A stretch of DNA of 50,108 nt from an uncultured Candidatus Woesearchaeota archaeon. Its GTDB lineage: Archaea > Nanobdellota > Nanobdellia > Woesearchaeales > 21-14-0-10-32-9. The stretch is from positions 1-50,108 of the forward strand of contig CAITEO010000031.1 in assembly GCA_903891505.1 (NCBI GenBank), written 5' to 3'. Shown piece after piece: positions 1-8,308 of the stretch. Positions within the stretch are counted from its first letter, which is position 1; each line of letters starts with the position of its first letter. The position numbers and the translations under genes were made by a program. A model generated the notes under the pieces. The model was not told the origin of the DNA. It did no database searches and saw only the letters and a list, made by a program, of their open reading frames with translations.

Positions 1-2
1 GC

Positions 3-83
3 GCCATAACTGTTGGATACAACGAATTATCAACTGTAGAAAATTATATCAAAAACCAAGTTGAGCATCATGCGTCTGCCTAG
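3..83 (+). CDS. tnpA: C-terminal end of IS200-type TnpA transposase (partial, cut by window edge)
   Basis: Only the last 26 codons are inside the window. The peptide ends with TVENYIKNQ, which fits the helix of IS200/IS605 Y1 transposases that carries the catalytic tyrosine. The corresponding part of the second copy at 28.8 kb reads EAIKNYIAQ. The stop codon lies just before a GC-rich hairpin of the type that marks the right end of these elements. The identification depends on this short match and on the hairpin; the HUH motif would lie outside the window. Confidence 0.7.
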   Translation, partial: AITVGYNELSTVENYIKNQVEHHASA

Positions 84-121
84 ATACCCCGACCTTTAGG
101 TCGCGGGAGTAGGTCATTTGG
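84..121 (+). mobile_element. Right end of an IS200-type element (subterminal hairpin)
   Basis: Directly after the transposase stop is GATACCCCGACCTTTAGGTC followed by GCGGG, a hairpin with a TTTA loop (CCC-GACC / GGTC-GC-GGG, 88-107) and then a TCATTT sequence. The second element at 28.3-28.9 kb ends with the same layout (GATACCCC, a stem with TTTA loop, then TTCATTT) but with GCCC/GGGC in place of GACC/GGTC, so the stem is kept by paired changes. The exact cleavage point cannot be fixed from one copy. Confidence 0.65.
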
Positions 122-131
122 AAGCATTGCA

Positions 132-575
132 GTGCCTTACTTGTTTCATATTCTTAGTATGAATGGAAATATGTTCCTTCCAATTTACTTCTTTGTATTA
201 ATTTGTGCATACAAGTATGGCTGGAAACTCGGACTTCTTGTCGCCTTAGCGTCGCCGATTGTTAATTACTTGGCCACTGGAATGCCTTCCATTACGATAT
301 TGTGGACTGTTTTGCTAAAAGGTGTGGCGCTCGCAATTATAGCGTCCATTGTTGCAATCGGAACTAAAAAAATTTCAATTACGAATATGGCTATCATAGT
401 TGCTTGTTATCAAGTCATCGGCGTGGTTGTTGTGCTCGCAATTACAGGAAATGTTTTACTTGCCACGTCTGATGTCATAATAGGTTATCTTGGTTTGATT
501 ATGGAATTAATTTTTGGATATTTAGTTCTATATCTATTAACTACACATAGAAAAACTGATGTGGTTGTAAATTAG
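132..575 (+). CDS. ECF transporter S-component-like membrane protein, probably 5'-truncated
   Basis: A 147-residue very hydrophobic protein with about five membrane segments. The stretch around FHIL, FLPIYFFVLICAYKYGWKLG, then SPIVNYLATGMP matches the substrate-binding (S) subunits of energy-coupling-factor vitamin transporters, where a His-containing first loop, a LPMH-like motif and a SPxxxxxxTGMP motif occur in this order. The first transmembrane helix expected before the FH motif is missing. The reading frame stays open back to the transposase stop at 83, in the same frame, and the IS right end lies immediately upstream, so the element probably removed the original start. The assumed start is GTG at 132; ATG at 159 is an alternative. 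The substrate cannot be told and no ECF ATPase is in the window. Confidence 0.6.
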   Translation: MPYLFHILSMNGNMFLPIYFFVLICAYKYGWKLGLLVALASPIVNYLATGMPSITILWTVLLKGVALAIIASIVAIGTKKISITNMAIIVACYQVIGVVVVLAITGNVLLATSDVIIGYLGLIMELIFGYLVLYLLTTHRKTDVVVN

Positions 576-666
576 CAAAACAGCAAAATACTGTGAAAAA
601 CTAAAAAATTAAAAGTATAATTAAAACTTATAATTAAGAATTATAATTAAGAAATATTCTAATAAA

Positions 667-1134
667 ATGGAAACCAACATATCAACTACTAACGAGTCAA
701 CTACAGGCACTTCAAATACTAGCACATTGCCTGCAGATGTGTTGCCTAAATCTATGCAGGAAATAAAAAATAAAATAAAATCTTTGAATATAGATGAAGA
801 TTTTGATATAATTGTGGCCATTGCAAATGGAGGAATAATTCCTGCCGCACTTCTAAATCAGAAATTAAACAAAAGAATAGAATTGCTCTACATAAATAGA
901 CGAGATGAAAACAACAATGTAGTTTATGAAACGCCGAAACTTTTAAGTTCCCTGAATTTTGAGGTAAAAAATAAAAGAATATTGCTTGTTGATGATAGAA
1001 ATAAAACGGGAACGACGCTAAATTATGCTAAATCTTTGCTAAAAGGCGCAAAAGTTGTTAAAACGTTTGTTGTTAATGGGCAAGCTGACTATAATTTGTA
1101 CGATGAAGCTTGTTTCAAATTTCCCTGGAAGTAA
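667..1134 (+). CDS. Phosphoribosyltransferase-family protein
   Basis: 155 residues. The C-terminal two thirds hold a type I phosphoribosyltransferase fold: a GGIIPAALL segment near residue 57 and the PRPP-binding loop ILLVDDRNKTGTTL near 111-124, with the two acidic residues and the TGTT phosphate loop. The first 30 residues are a Ser/Thr/Asn-rich stretch. The family transfers phosphoribosyl to a nucleobase or acts as a regulator; the purine/xanthine group is the closest in layout, but the base is not evident. A TATA-like ATTATAATT about 24 bases before the ATG points to a leaderless transcript. The length is typical of small archaeal members. Confidence 0.75.
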   Translation: METNISTTNESTTGTSNTSTLPADVLPKSMQEIKNKIKSLNIDEDFDIIVAIANGGIIPAALLNQKLNKRIELLYINRRDENNNVVYETPKLLSSLNFEVKNKRILLVDDRNKTGTTLNYAKSLLKGAKVVKTFVVNGQADYNLYDEACFKFPWK

Positions 1135-1248
1135 TTGGTGAAAAAATCTAATGTTGTTGATTTATTCAAAGAGGCTACGATCTTTTCTATCTCGCTAGAA
1201 TCATGATGTCTTTTGTAGGAATTGTTTTGTATGAATTGGATTCGCTAA

Positions 1249-1779
1249 TTATTTCATAATGCAAGTTATTTCATAATCTTTTACGTCGAGCACAGATCTG
1301 TATCCTTGTGCGATGCTATCATCTATTATGTAGAGAACCACTGTTACTGTAACTGTGTTTCCGAGTACTTTTATTGCTGACGGGCTCATGTCTTTTATAA
1401 CATGAGTCCAAGTTGTGCTCTCAGATTGGTCGATGTCTCTTTCACAACCAATTTCAGAGGGGAATGGAGTCCATGCAGGGCATTCTGTTGCTGTTGTTCC
1501 AGTTGACGGATTGTTTGAGAATGTGATGCGTGCGCCGCTGCTTGCATGAACCTCGCCCTTCATATCAACTCTATAAACATGATTTCCGTATGGATCAACG
1601 CTATCTACGCAAGATCCGAATTCAACTGTTATATTTCCTGAATATTTAGGTGCTGGCTCTGTGTAGTTCGAGGGTTGTTGATTTGTGCTAGAGAGTAATT
1701 CTTGATAGTGATTTGTGCATCCACAAAGTAAGATAATTGAGAAGAACAACAAGCATACAAAAAGCAGTTTTTGTTTCAT
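1249..1779 (-). CDS. Exported lipoprotein of unknown function
   Basis: 176 residues. The N-terminus is a signal peptide with a hydrophobic core followed by LLCGC, a lipobox with Cys at about residue 21, so the protein is probably lipid-anchored outside the membrane. A Ser/Asn/Pro/Thr linker follows, then a beta-rich domain with a few cysteines (SCVDS, TECPAW, GCERD, EITCIM). No family was recognised. On the minus strand a TTTATAA box (1801-1807) lies 25 bases before the ATG, so the transcript should be leaderless. The gene stands alone, convergent with the preceding phosphoribosyltransferase gene. Confidence 0.7.
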   Translation of the reverse strand: MKQKLLFVCLLFFSIILLCGCTNHYQELLSSTNQQPSNYTEPAPKYSGNITVEFGSCVDSVDPYGNHVYRVDMKGEVHASSGARITFSNNPSTGTTATECPAWTPFPSEIGCERDIDQSESTTWTHVIKDMSPSAIKVLGNTVTVTVVLYIIDDSIAQGYRSVLDVKDYEITCIMK

Positions 1780-2211
1780 ATTGCCTTCTTAGGCATTCAA
1801 TTATAAATAATTTTTCTTTTTAGTAGTATCAGCCATTCATTATCAGCATCATAATATCAATAAATATCCATAAGAAGTAAGTTAGGTAGATTTTCAAGAC
1901 TACTTTTTGTTGTATGTGTTGACCACATCTAATCAACTATAGAACAAATTAGTTTGGAATCATTTCCTGCGTAGAAGAACACTTAAATATATTGCATTAG
2001 GCTCATTATCATCTACAATCCATACTAAAGGTTTTTTGTTTTTCAATTATTCTCCATTTTCAATTATTTTCCAATTAGTACTGTGAATGGGATCTACTTT
2101 ATACAACTTGTGCACGACAAGAATTTAGACGAGCGGCGGTTGGATTAGGCCATATTTAGTCATATCTGCGTTAAAGAAACATTTATAACATAAAATTATT
2201 TGTGAGATCAT
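1780..2211. other. 432-base intergenic region with divergent promoters
   Basis: No convincing gene is seen. It carries the leaderless promoter of the lipoprotein gene (TATA 1801-1807, minus) and that of the polyferredoxin gene (TTTATAA at 2182-2188, plus, 27 bases before ATG 2212). Two further TATA-like boxes near 1985 and 2100 on the plus strand, with a GC-richer stretch at 2125-2150 (ACGAGCGGCGG), might drive a small RNA, but there is no fold or sequence that supports a call. Confidence 0.4.
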
Positions 2212-3636
2212 ATGGGCCATATTACTCCAAAGAGTTATTACGATTTACAAAATCGTTTAAACAAAGCACCTCAAGGAGCGCCAGCGACAGATACATTGTT
2301 CAAAATACTTGAGATTTTATTCACGGAAAAAGAAGCAAAGCTAGTTTCTGTGTTGCCCATAAATTTCTTCACATCAAAAAAAGCGGCAAAGATTTGGCAT
2401 ATGCCGTTGCATGATGCAAAGAAAGTGCTAAATGATCTTGCAGACAAGGGTCTTTTGCTTGATTTGCGTGATGGAAAGACTCAATCGTACGTCTTGGCGC
2501 CTACGATGGCAGGGTTCTTCGAGTTCTCACTTATGCGTACAGATGGAAAATTCGATAGAAAAGTTTTATCTGAATTATTTTATCAGTACATGAACGTAGA
2601 GGATGATTTTTTAAGGGAAGTATTAGGTCTTGATCCTTCAATTGTTCGAACTTTTGTTCATGAAGGTACACTTCAAGCAAAGGACGAGTCTATAATTCTT
2701 GATTACGAGCGTGCGTCAAAGGTTATTGATACAGCTAGCTGTATAACTGTCGGGACTTGTTATTGCAGGCATAAAATGGAACATGTTGGCAAGGCGTGCG
2801 ATATGCCTCAAGATGTTTGTTTGACGTTCAATAGCACTGCAGCAAGTCTTGCGAAGCACAACATCGCAAAGGAGATAACAAAACCTGAGGCTCACGAAAT
2901 ACTCGACAAATGTGTTAACTTAGGACTTGTACAGATAGGGGATAACGTCCAGGATGGAGTTAATTTTATTTGCAACTGTTGTTCTTGTTGCTGCGAAGCG
3001 TTGCTTGCGTACAAGAAATTAAACTACAAGATGCACATGCAAAGCAACTTCGAAGCGCACGTAGATAATGAAAAATGCACGCTATGTGGTGTGTGCATAA
3101 AACGATGTCCTGTTGGAGCAATTCACTTCAAGAAAAACGTCGAGGGTGTCGTTGATAAAACTGTTGAAAGAAATAGTGAAAAAAATAGCGAGAGGAAAAT
3201 TATAAAGAACGTTGTGTCTAATAACGAAGCTGACGTCAAATTAGAAAAAACAATCTCAATAGTAATCGATCAAAACATCTGTATTGGTTGCGGTGTTTGC
3301 ACAAGATTCTGCAAGAGTTCATCACTTGTCATGGAGAGACGACGCGAAACACAATTCACACCTAAAGATTCATTTGAGAGGATTGTGATAACGGCGATTA
3401 ACAATGGAAAATTACAGAACTTAATATTTGATAATCGTAATTTGTGGACGCATAGAATGCTTAGGCGGTTAATCCAAATAATATTTTCATTAAAACCAGC
3501 GAAGAGAATTCTTGCAACAAATCAGTTGCAATCAAGGTTCATAAATCGTATGGCAAAAGCGTATGGTGTAACATTCAATAAACTCTTCAGGCACGACAAA
3601 ATTCCTGATTATTCACATCAGGAATTAAAAAAGTGA
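2212..3636 (+). CDS. Winged-helix/polyferredoxin iron-sulfur protein
   Basis: 474 residues. Residues 1-110 look like a winged-helix domain (TSKKAAKIWHMPLHDAKKVL, then a wing). Residues 170-265 hold a Cys-rich domain with TCYCRHKMEHVGKACDMP (182-199), VCLTF, and CNCCSCCCEA near 254-263. Two 4Fe-4S ferredoxin motifs follow, CTLCGVCIKRCP (289-300) and CIGCGVCTRFC (357-367), separated by a charged insert of about 45 residues. The C-terminal 90 residues are basic. This matches the COG1145-type family of archaeal and anaerobic bacterial ferredoxin proteins with a CYCRH motif. It is probably cytoplasmic and involved in electron transfer or redox sensing; the partner is unknown. The second ferredoxin motif ends in CKSSS rather than CP, so that cluster may differ. 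The start is set by a TATA box 27 bases upstream. Confidence 0.8.
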   Translation: MGHITPKSYYDLQNRLNKAPQGAPATDTLFKILEILFTEKEAKLVSVLPINFFTSKKAAKIWHMPLHDAKKVLNDLADKGLLLDLRDGKTQSYVLAPTMAGFFEFSLMRTDGKFDRKVLSELFYQYMNVEDDFLREVLGLDPSIVRTFVHEGTLQAKDESIILDYERASKVIDTASCITVGTCYCRHKMEHVGKACDMPQDVCLTFNSTAASLAKHNIAKEITKPEAHEILDKCVNLGLVQIGDNVQDGVNFICNCCSCCCEALLAYKKLNYKMHMQSNFEAHVDNEKCTLCGVCIKRCPVGAIHFKKNVEGVVDKTVERNSEKNSERKIIKNVVSNNEADVKLEKTISIVIDQNICIGCGVCTRFCKSSSLVMERRRETQFTPKDSFERIVITAINNGKLQNLIFDNRNLWTHRMLRRLIQIIFSLKPAKRILATNQLQSRFINRMAKAYGVTFNKLFRHDKIPDYSHQELKK

Positions 3637-3796
3637 ATGTGGGTTAATATGAGTTGAAACCAGAGTCTTCTTTATTCTTCCTGAAATTCACGTATAATTT
3701 CTTAAGTGAGGGATTACGTTGTCCAGTTAGTTCATTTAGTTCTTTTCTTTGTATATTATAGAAAATATTTATAAAATATAGTTGATTGAGTTATTT

Positions 3797-4522
3797 GTGG
3801 AACATAAACCTGTGTTAATCATAATTGGTCCGACTTGTGTTGGAAAAACATCTGTGGCGTTTGAAGTGGCCAGAAGAATGGGTGGAGAAGTAATAAATCT
3901 AGATAAAATGTTTCTTTTTAGACATTTTCCAATTAGCAGCGGTCTTGCGGATACACAAAAAGAAAGAGATGTTAAAAAATATTTGTATGAATTATTGGAG
4001 CCAGACGAACCTATAATTCCACCAATGAAATATGTTGAAATGATTAAAGATAAAATAAATATTATCTTAGCTAAGGGACGTTTGCCGATTATAGAAGGAG
4101 GATCTACTACTTATGCTCCTCTGCTCCTAGAGGAAAATAAAAAATCAAGTTTTTGCAGTTTAGTTATAGGTCTTAAATTCCCGCCATCTTTTGATGTTAG
4201 GAAAAAAATATTGCAAAGAGTAGATCTTTCTATAAATGAGGGCTTAATCTCGGAGGTTGAATCTAACCTAGTAGTTTACAGAAACACTTTTATTATGCAA
4301 AATGCATACTTTGTTGTTCCTATAGTAAAATACTTAGATAAAAAAATAAGCCTGAAATCTGCAAAAGAAGAAATTGCGGATTTATGTGTTAATTATGTTC
4401 AGGTTCAAATGGAACTTTTTGAGAAATATAGAGGAATAAAGTGGTTAGACTATGAGCAGAATTTATTTTCTGAAACAGTAAGTGCAATTATGTCTGAAGT
4501 AAATAATTTTCATTCATCCTGA
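3797..4522 (+). CDS. Isopentenyltransferase, cytokinin-synthase (Ipt)-like
   Basis: 241 residues from GTG 3797. The P-loop is GPTCVGKT near residue 10-17, with the Cys seen in Agrobacterium-type Ipt rather than the usual Ala of MiaA. It is followed by NLDKMFLF and SSGLAD, matching the LDRVQ...GSG segment of adenylate isopentenyltransferases, and by PIIEGGSTTYAPLLLEE. The catalytic Asp (LDKM) is kept; the Gln after it in the family is Phe here. The length is close to Ipt (about 240) and shorter than MiaA (about 310), and the MiaA ADSxQ motif is absent. The expected reaction is dimethylallyl transfer to the N6 amine of AMP; tRNA remains possible. A TATA box (TTTATAA, 3768-3774) lies 25 bases before GTG 3797, so this start is preferred to TTG 3782, which would lie upstream of the transcript. 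It overlaps the convergent mutase gene by 13 bases. Confidence 0.72.
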   Translation: MEHKPVLIIIGPTCVGKTSVAFEVARRMGGEVINLDKMFLFRHFPISSGLADTQKERDVKKYLYELLEPDEPIIPPMKYVEMIKDKINIILAKGRLPIIEGGSTTYAPLLLEENKKSSFCSLVIGLKFPPSFDVRKKILQRVDLSINEGLISEVESNLVVYRNTFIMQNAYFVVPIVKYLDKKISLKSAKEEIADLCVNYVQVQMELFEKYRGIKWLDYEQNLFSETVSAIMSEVNNFHSS

Positions 4523-6738
4523 AATTCTAGAAGTATTTTGTGTGCAACATCTTGGCACGTTTGATATAATTTATCTGGAATGTATTTTTTGAATTTTGGT
4601 GTTAATGTTCCAGGATAACTTGCTATCGTATCTGAGTATTTAATACAGTCTTCTTTGCTCTCGCCTGCGCTATAGCCTTTTATGATTGCGTCTGTTCCAG
4701 ATTTTCGTATCTCTACGAATTTATTTGTAAATTCGAAGTATGTTCCATCTCCGACGAAAGATGCGCTCAACAGATTGCTAAAATCAAGTGCTGGAAGTGC
4801 TTCGCCAAGTATTTCTTTTGTTTCGGCAAGGTTTATCTTCTTCGCATGGTTTGCAAAAGCGATACTCAGGAAGAAGTTATCAGTTAAATCTCGTTGTATC
4901 TCTCCTTGTTTCATTGTTTCTTTTAGTTTTGTTGGATTAGGTTCGCTTTCGTTGTAGAATCTTATGTCTTTTCTGAAATCGAATCGTTTGTTTATTGCAT
5001 GTTCATTGAATACTATTTCAAGTTCATCGGAGAGAAGTTTTTTCTCAAGATAAAGTTTTGCAGCAAGTGCAGTTACGAGTATTGATGCTTCGCCTGCACT
5101 CTTCTCTCGCATGGCAATTGCGCATCGTCCTTTTTTGCTATTTATTAGTTCTTCTGGGCCTGTTATCATTCCGCCGCTCTCTTCACCTGCAAATAGAAGT
5201 CTTGGTTCGACGCCGAGATTTATTTTGTTTCCAAATACATCTTTAATGACGACGTTCGATTTTGGATGTTTTGTTATTTGTTTCTCGACTTTTTTCATGA
5301 TGCTTGCGATTTCTTTGAATCCGACAGGGGTACAAATTACGTTGACGCCTGTTTTCTTTGCCCATTCTCGCCAGCTGGCGCTCGATGCTGTTGTTGTTAT
5401 AATAAATCTTGGATGCGTATTCCATTCGCCTGATTCTTTGAGTTGTTTAGCGTGGAAGTTCATGATTAACAGGAATGCTTGGTTTGGCGTGTAGTATGCA
5501 AGAATTTTGTTCTTTGACAACGTTATGTATTCTACGCCAAGTGCATCTAGTTTTTTCTTTCTCGAAGCAGATTCTACTTGTGCAAGAACAATTCTATCTC
5601 CATCAGGATCGACCATGATTATGAAATAACCTGCTTGTTTCTTTGCAAGTAATTTTTCATAGCCAAGAGTTTGGACGACTTCGCGCATTGTTGTATCGCA
5701 GCCATAGTCGAAGAATTCTTTTTTCTTTGTAACTGGGTTTAGAAGAGTTTTTCCTACGCCGTGAAAGAACGGATCGCATTCTGTGTTGTTCCAAATGAAT
5801 GTCTTTTCTATTTCAAGTTTTTTCATTATTGGAAGCATGACATCGTACATACATCCACCTAAGCATTCATACATTATTTCAAAATTATTTTTTTTGTTTT
5901 TCTGATCTATTTTTTTCTGATTTGTTTGGTTCAGAGCGGCGTGTATTAGTTTTATGTTTGTGTTTGTTGCGACGCCGCGCCTCAAGTATTCTACGTATGA
6001 GTTCGTTCCATCCGCGTCTTGCATTATCATCGGCGTGTTGTTCTCTGAGAATTCGAGGTCATATCCTTTCTTTTCAGCTTCGTCTAATATTTCTTGTAAT
6101 TTGTTGACGAATTTGGCTGAGAGTAATGGTGTGAATTGACTTCCTTCAGAGTCGAGATCTTTTGTCGCGATTTTGCTACTAATCGCGTGACTGCTAGTTA
6201 CGTATTCTCCGCCGTCGTAATCGTTCATGAATGTTAGAAACGAAGTCATCCAAATCGATGTTTTTTGTTTGTTTGCAGGAGTGTGAGTGATTATTCCTTC
6301 TGCTGATTGTACTCTTGTGATGATGTTTATGTATTCATTTGTATTGTATCTTACTTCTCCTGCGCAAATCTTGTGGATTGTTTTTTTCTTGAGTGTTTCT
6401 TTTAGAACTTTAGCTTTAGCAACTGTTGCAAGTGTAACGCCGAGTTCATTCAAACGAAATCTTGTGTCCTGTGGATAGAGAACGTTTTGTGTTCCGCGAA
6501 CGCCTGCAGTTGAAACAAGCACTTCTTTTTTATAATTCAAGAACCATTCGCGAAGATTGTATTTTTCAACGAGCTCTTTTGTAAGTCTTAATTTGAACGC
6601 AGAAGGATTACTAAGATCAAATATTTTGTTTTGCTTTATTTCTTGAGGAGTATTCTTTTCAATGCTCGAAAGATATTCTTTTTTCAAGAGAGCTATCTCT
6701 TTCCCTCGAACATCCTCAGATCTAGTAAGTTTTCTCAT
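4510..6738 (-). CDS. Phosphoglucomutase/phosphomannomutase family protein (large form)
   Basis: 742 residues, much longer than common archaeal phosphohexomutases (about 450). All four family motifs are present in order: the catalytic Ser loop VTSSHAIS (about 180-187), the metal-binding loop DPDGDR (377-382), the sugar-binding loop GEESGG (518-523) and the phosphate-binding loop RKSGTDAIIKGYS (from 677). Usual versions have SHNP after the Ser; here it is SHAI. A STAGVRGT segment near residue 75-82 also fits the family. The enzyme would interconvert hexose 1- and 6-phosphates for glycan synthesis in the cytoplasm; the sugar is not determined. A minus-strand TATA box lies at about 6771-6779, and GAGG precedes the ATG. 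The gene stands alone. Confidence 0.85.
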   Translation of the reverse strand: MRKLTRSEDVRGKEIALLKKEYLSSIEKNTPQEIKQNKIFDLSNPSAFKLRLTKELVEKYNLREWFLNYKKEVLVSTAGVRGTQNVLYPQDTRFRLNELGVTLATVAKAKVLKETLKKKTIHKICAGEVRYNTNEYINIITRVQSAEGIITHTPANKQKTSIWMTSFLTFMNDYDGGEYVTSSHAISSKIATKDLDSEGSQFTPLLSAKFVNKLQEILDEAEKKGYDLEFSENNTPMIMQDADGTNSYVEYLRRGVATNTNIKLIHAALNQTNQKKIDQKNKKNNFEIMYECLGGCMYDVMLPIMKKLEIEKTFIWNNTECDPFFHGVGKTLLNPVTKKKEFFDYGCDTTMREVVQTLGYEKLLAKKQAGYFIIMVDPDGDRIVLAQVESASRKKKLDALGVEYITLSKNKILAYYTPNQAFLLIMNFHAKQLKESGEWNTHPRFIITTTASSASWREWAKKTGVNVICTPVGFKEIASIMKKVEKQITKHPKSNVVIKDVFGNKINLGVEPRLLFAGEESGGMITGPEELINSKKGRCAIAMREKSAGEASILVTALAAKLYLEKKLLSDELEIVFNEHAINKRFDFRKDIRFYNESEPNPTKLKETMKQGEIQRDLTDNFFLSIAFANHAKKINLAETKEILGEALPALDFSNLLSASFVGDGTYFEFTNKFVEIRKSGTDAIIKGYSAGESKEDCIKYSDTIASYPGTLTPKFKKYIPDKLYQTCQDVAHKILLEFQDE

Positions 6739-6853
6739 GCCTCTTTCTAACTGTGTTATCCTGTTATACGTTTATATAATTTTCCCCTAATGTTCTAATC
6801 TATTCGTACCTAAACATAGGGTCGCTAAAGCTCTCGACATTGAGATGTTCATC

Positions 6854-8089
6854 TTACTCATACCTAAGTGCGTCCACTGGTTTTAATTTGGATGCGCGGT
6901 ATGCAGGGATTGCTCCGGCAAGTATTCCTATTACGACAGATACACCTATGGCGAGAAATACTGAGTTCAATGAGACGAGCGTTCCGCCTCGTAGCATTCC
7001 TGTTTCGCCCATAAGAACGGGCAAGAGGCCGGATAAGACTATTCCGAACATGATTCCTATGATGCCGCCTACTAGGCCGATGAGGGCTGAGTTCATGAGG
7101 AATATGGATAGGACATCTTTGTTTCTTGCGCCTATTGCTTTCATAATTCCAATTTCTTTTGTTTTTTCAAGAACAGATGTAAACATGGTGTTTGCGACGC
7201 CAACTGCGCCTACAATAAGTGAGACTGCCGCGATTGCGAGCAGGAAATTATTCATCGTTGACATCATTGCAGATCTTGTTGCTTGCATTTGTTTGCTTGA
7301 TGTAAGTGAGAAGTCTGGTTTTTTTGCAGTTACATGACGTACAGCTATTAGCTTAGCCGTGGTTTTATTTATTGTCGCATCAAGTTGACTTTCATCTTTT
7401 ACTTTTATAACAATAGAATCGTACACTCCTGTTGTTTTGTCTGTGATTTCTTGATATGCCATATTTATTGGCATATAGATTCCGTTGCCTGTGTCGTCTA
7501 CTATTCCTACAACTCTAAATGCAGAACCTGAGATTGTTATCATTTGATTTATTCCAACAGGTTTACCAAAGTAATTATTTGCAAGACCGCCTTCTATTAC
7601 TACAACATTTTGATCTGCAGAATCTAGCATTCTTCCTTGTGCAATTGTAAGCGTAGTTATTTTACTCCAAACTGCAGGATCAACGCCAGTTAAGGAGACT
7701 TTTCCAGATTTGCCGAGATATGAAATGGTTACTGTTCCTCTAATTTCAGTATCTATTAATTTTAGGTCTGGCAGAGATTTTAGTGCTTGAACATCAGTTC
7801 GTGTGAGTTCTGGTGTTTTATTTGTAGCAGATGCGCCACCGCTTCCTCCACGATCGCCACCAGGGCCGAACATATTTCCTCCTCTTGACGCCCCTGCGCT
7901 TAAGGTCAATATGTCGCCACCCAAATTACCCATTTGATTGCTTACAACAGTTTGCATTCCACTGCTAATTGACATTATTGCTATAACTGATGCAACACCT
8001 ATTACTATTCCAAGTATGGTGAGCCAGCTTCTTATTTTGCTGTGCAAAACCATTTCGAATGCATGTTTCAAACATTTACGAAGTTTCAT
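6854..8089 (-). CDS. MacB-type ABC transporter permease
   Basis: 411 residues. The N-terminal cytoplasmic stub and first membrane helix (SKIRSWLTILGIVIGVASVI) are the hallmark of the MacB/FtsX family. A large extracytoplasmic domain follows (about 45-280), with a Gly-rich loop, and then three C-terminal helices with KEIGIMKAIGARNKDV and a final RASKLKPVDALRYE, all typical. It would form the membrane part of a mechanotransmission-type exporter. It is the last gene of a minus-strand operon of anchored protein, ATPase, secreted protein and permease. A structured 160-bp repeat lies between this gene and the one before it, and may affect its expression. Confidence 0.9.
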   Translation of the reverse strand: MKLRKCLKHAFEMVLHSKIRSWLTILGIVIGVASVIAIMSISSGMQTVVSNQMGNLGGDILTLSAGASRGGNMFGPGGDRGGSGGASATNKTPELTRTDVQALKSLPDLKLIDTEIRGTVTISYLGKSGKVSLTGVDPAVWSKITTLTIAQGRMLDSADQNVVVIEGGLANNYFGKPVGINQMITISGSAFRVVGIVDDTGNGIYMPINMAYQEITDKTTGVYDSIVIKVKDESQLDATINKTTAKLIAVRHVTAKKPDFSLTSSKQMQATRSAMMSTMNNFLLAIAAVSLIVGAVGVANTMFTSVLEKTKEIGIMKAIGARNKDVLSIFLMNSALIGLVGGIIGIMFGIVLSGLLPVLMGETGMLRGGTLVSLNSVFLAIGVSVVIGILAGAIPAYRASKLKPVDALRYE

Positions 8090-8120
8090 TTTTCAGGTCC
8101 TGTTTTATTTTAGTTGTAGT

Positions 8121-8281
8121 GTAAGAATTTGCCGTACGCCAACGGTTACGGTCGTTGGACCCAATTTGCGACATTCGCACTTTGTGCTCAGTCCCAAAGA
8201 CTGATGCGCTTGAGCGAAGCGAAACGCATAGGGCGTCAACGAGCGTACTGGTTGCGGAATGCCCGGTAGGCAAATTCTAAC
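8121..8281. repeat. 160-bp terminal-inverted-repeat element made of successive hairpins
   Basis: The ends are 13-bp inverted repeats with one mismatch: GTAAGAATTTGCC (8121-8133) and GGCAAATTCTAAC (8269-8281). Between them lie five short hairpins in a row: CCAACG/CGTTGG (8139-8158), GCGA-CAT-TCGC (8168-8178), GCAC-TTT-GTGC (8177-8187), CAGTC-CCAAA-GACTG (8189-8203) and CGCTT-GAGCG-AAGCG (8207-8221), the last inside ATGCG/CGCAT (8204-8229). The GC content is well above its surroundings. It has no coding potential and fills most of the gap between two operon genes. It may be a MITE-like insertion or a structured intercistronic RNA. Confidence 0.6.
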
Positions 8282-8308
8282 TAAGGTATTTCTTTCTACT
8301 CTTTCAGT

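Noticed and set aside
1138..1206. A 22-codon frame after the phosphoribosyltransferase gene
   Set aside because: It has only a weak GTG start and no recognisable sequence; it is too short to support.
3797..4522. MiaA (tRNA dimethylallyltransferase)
   Set aside because: The protein is shorter than MiaA and lacks its ADSxQ motif; the GPTCVGKT and LDKM...SSG motifs point to the Ipt group instead.
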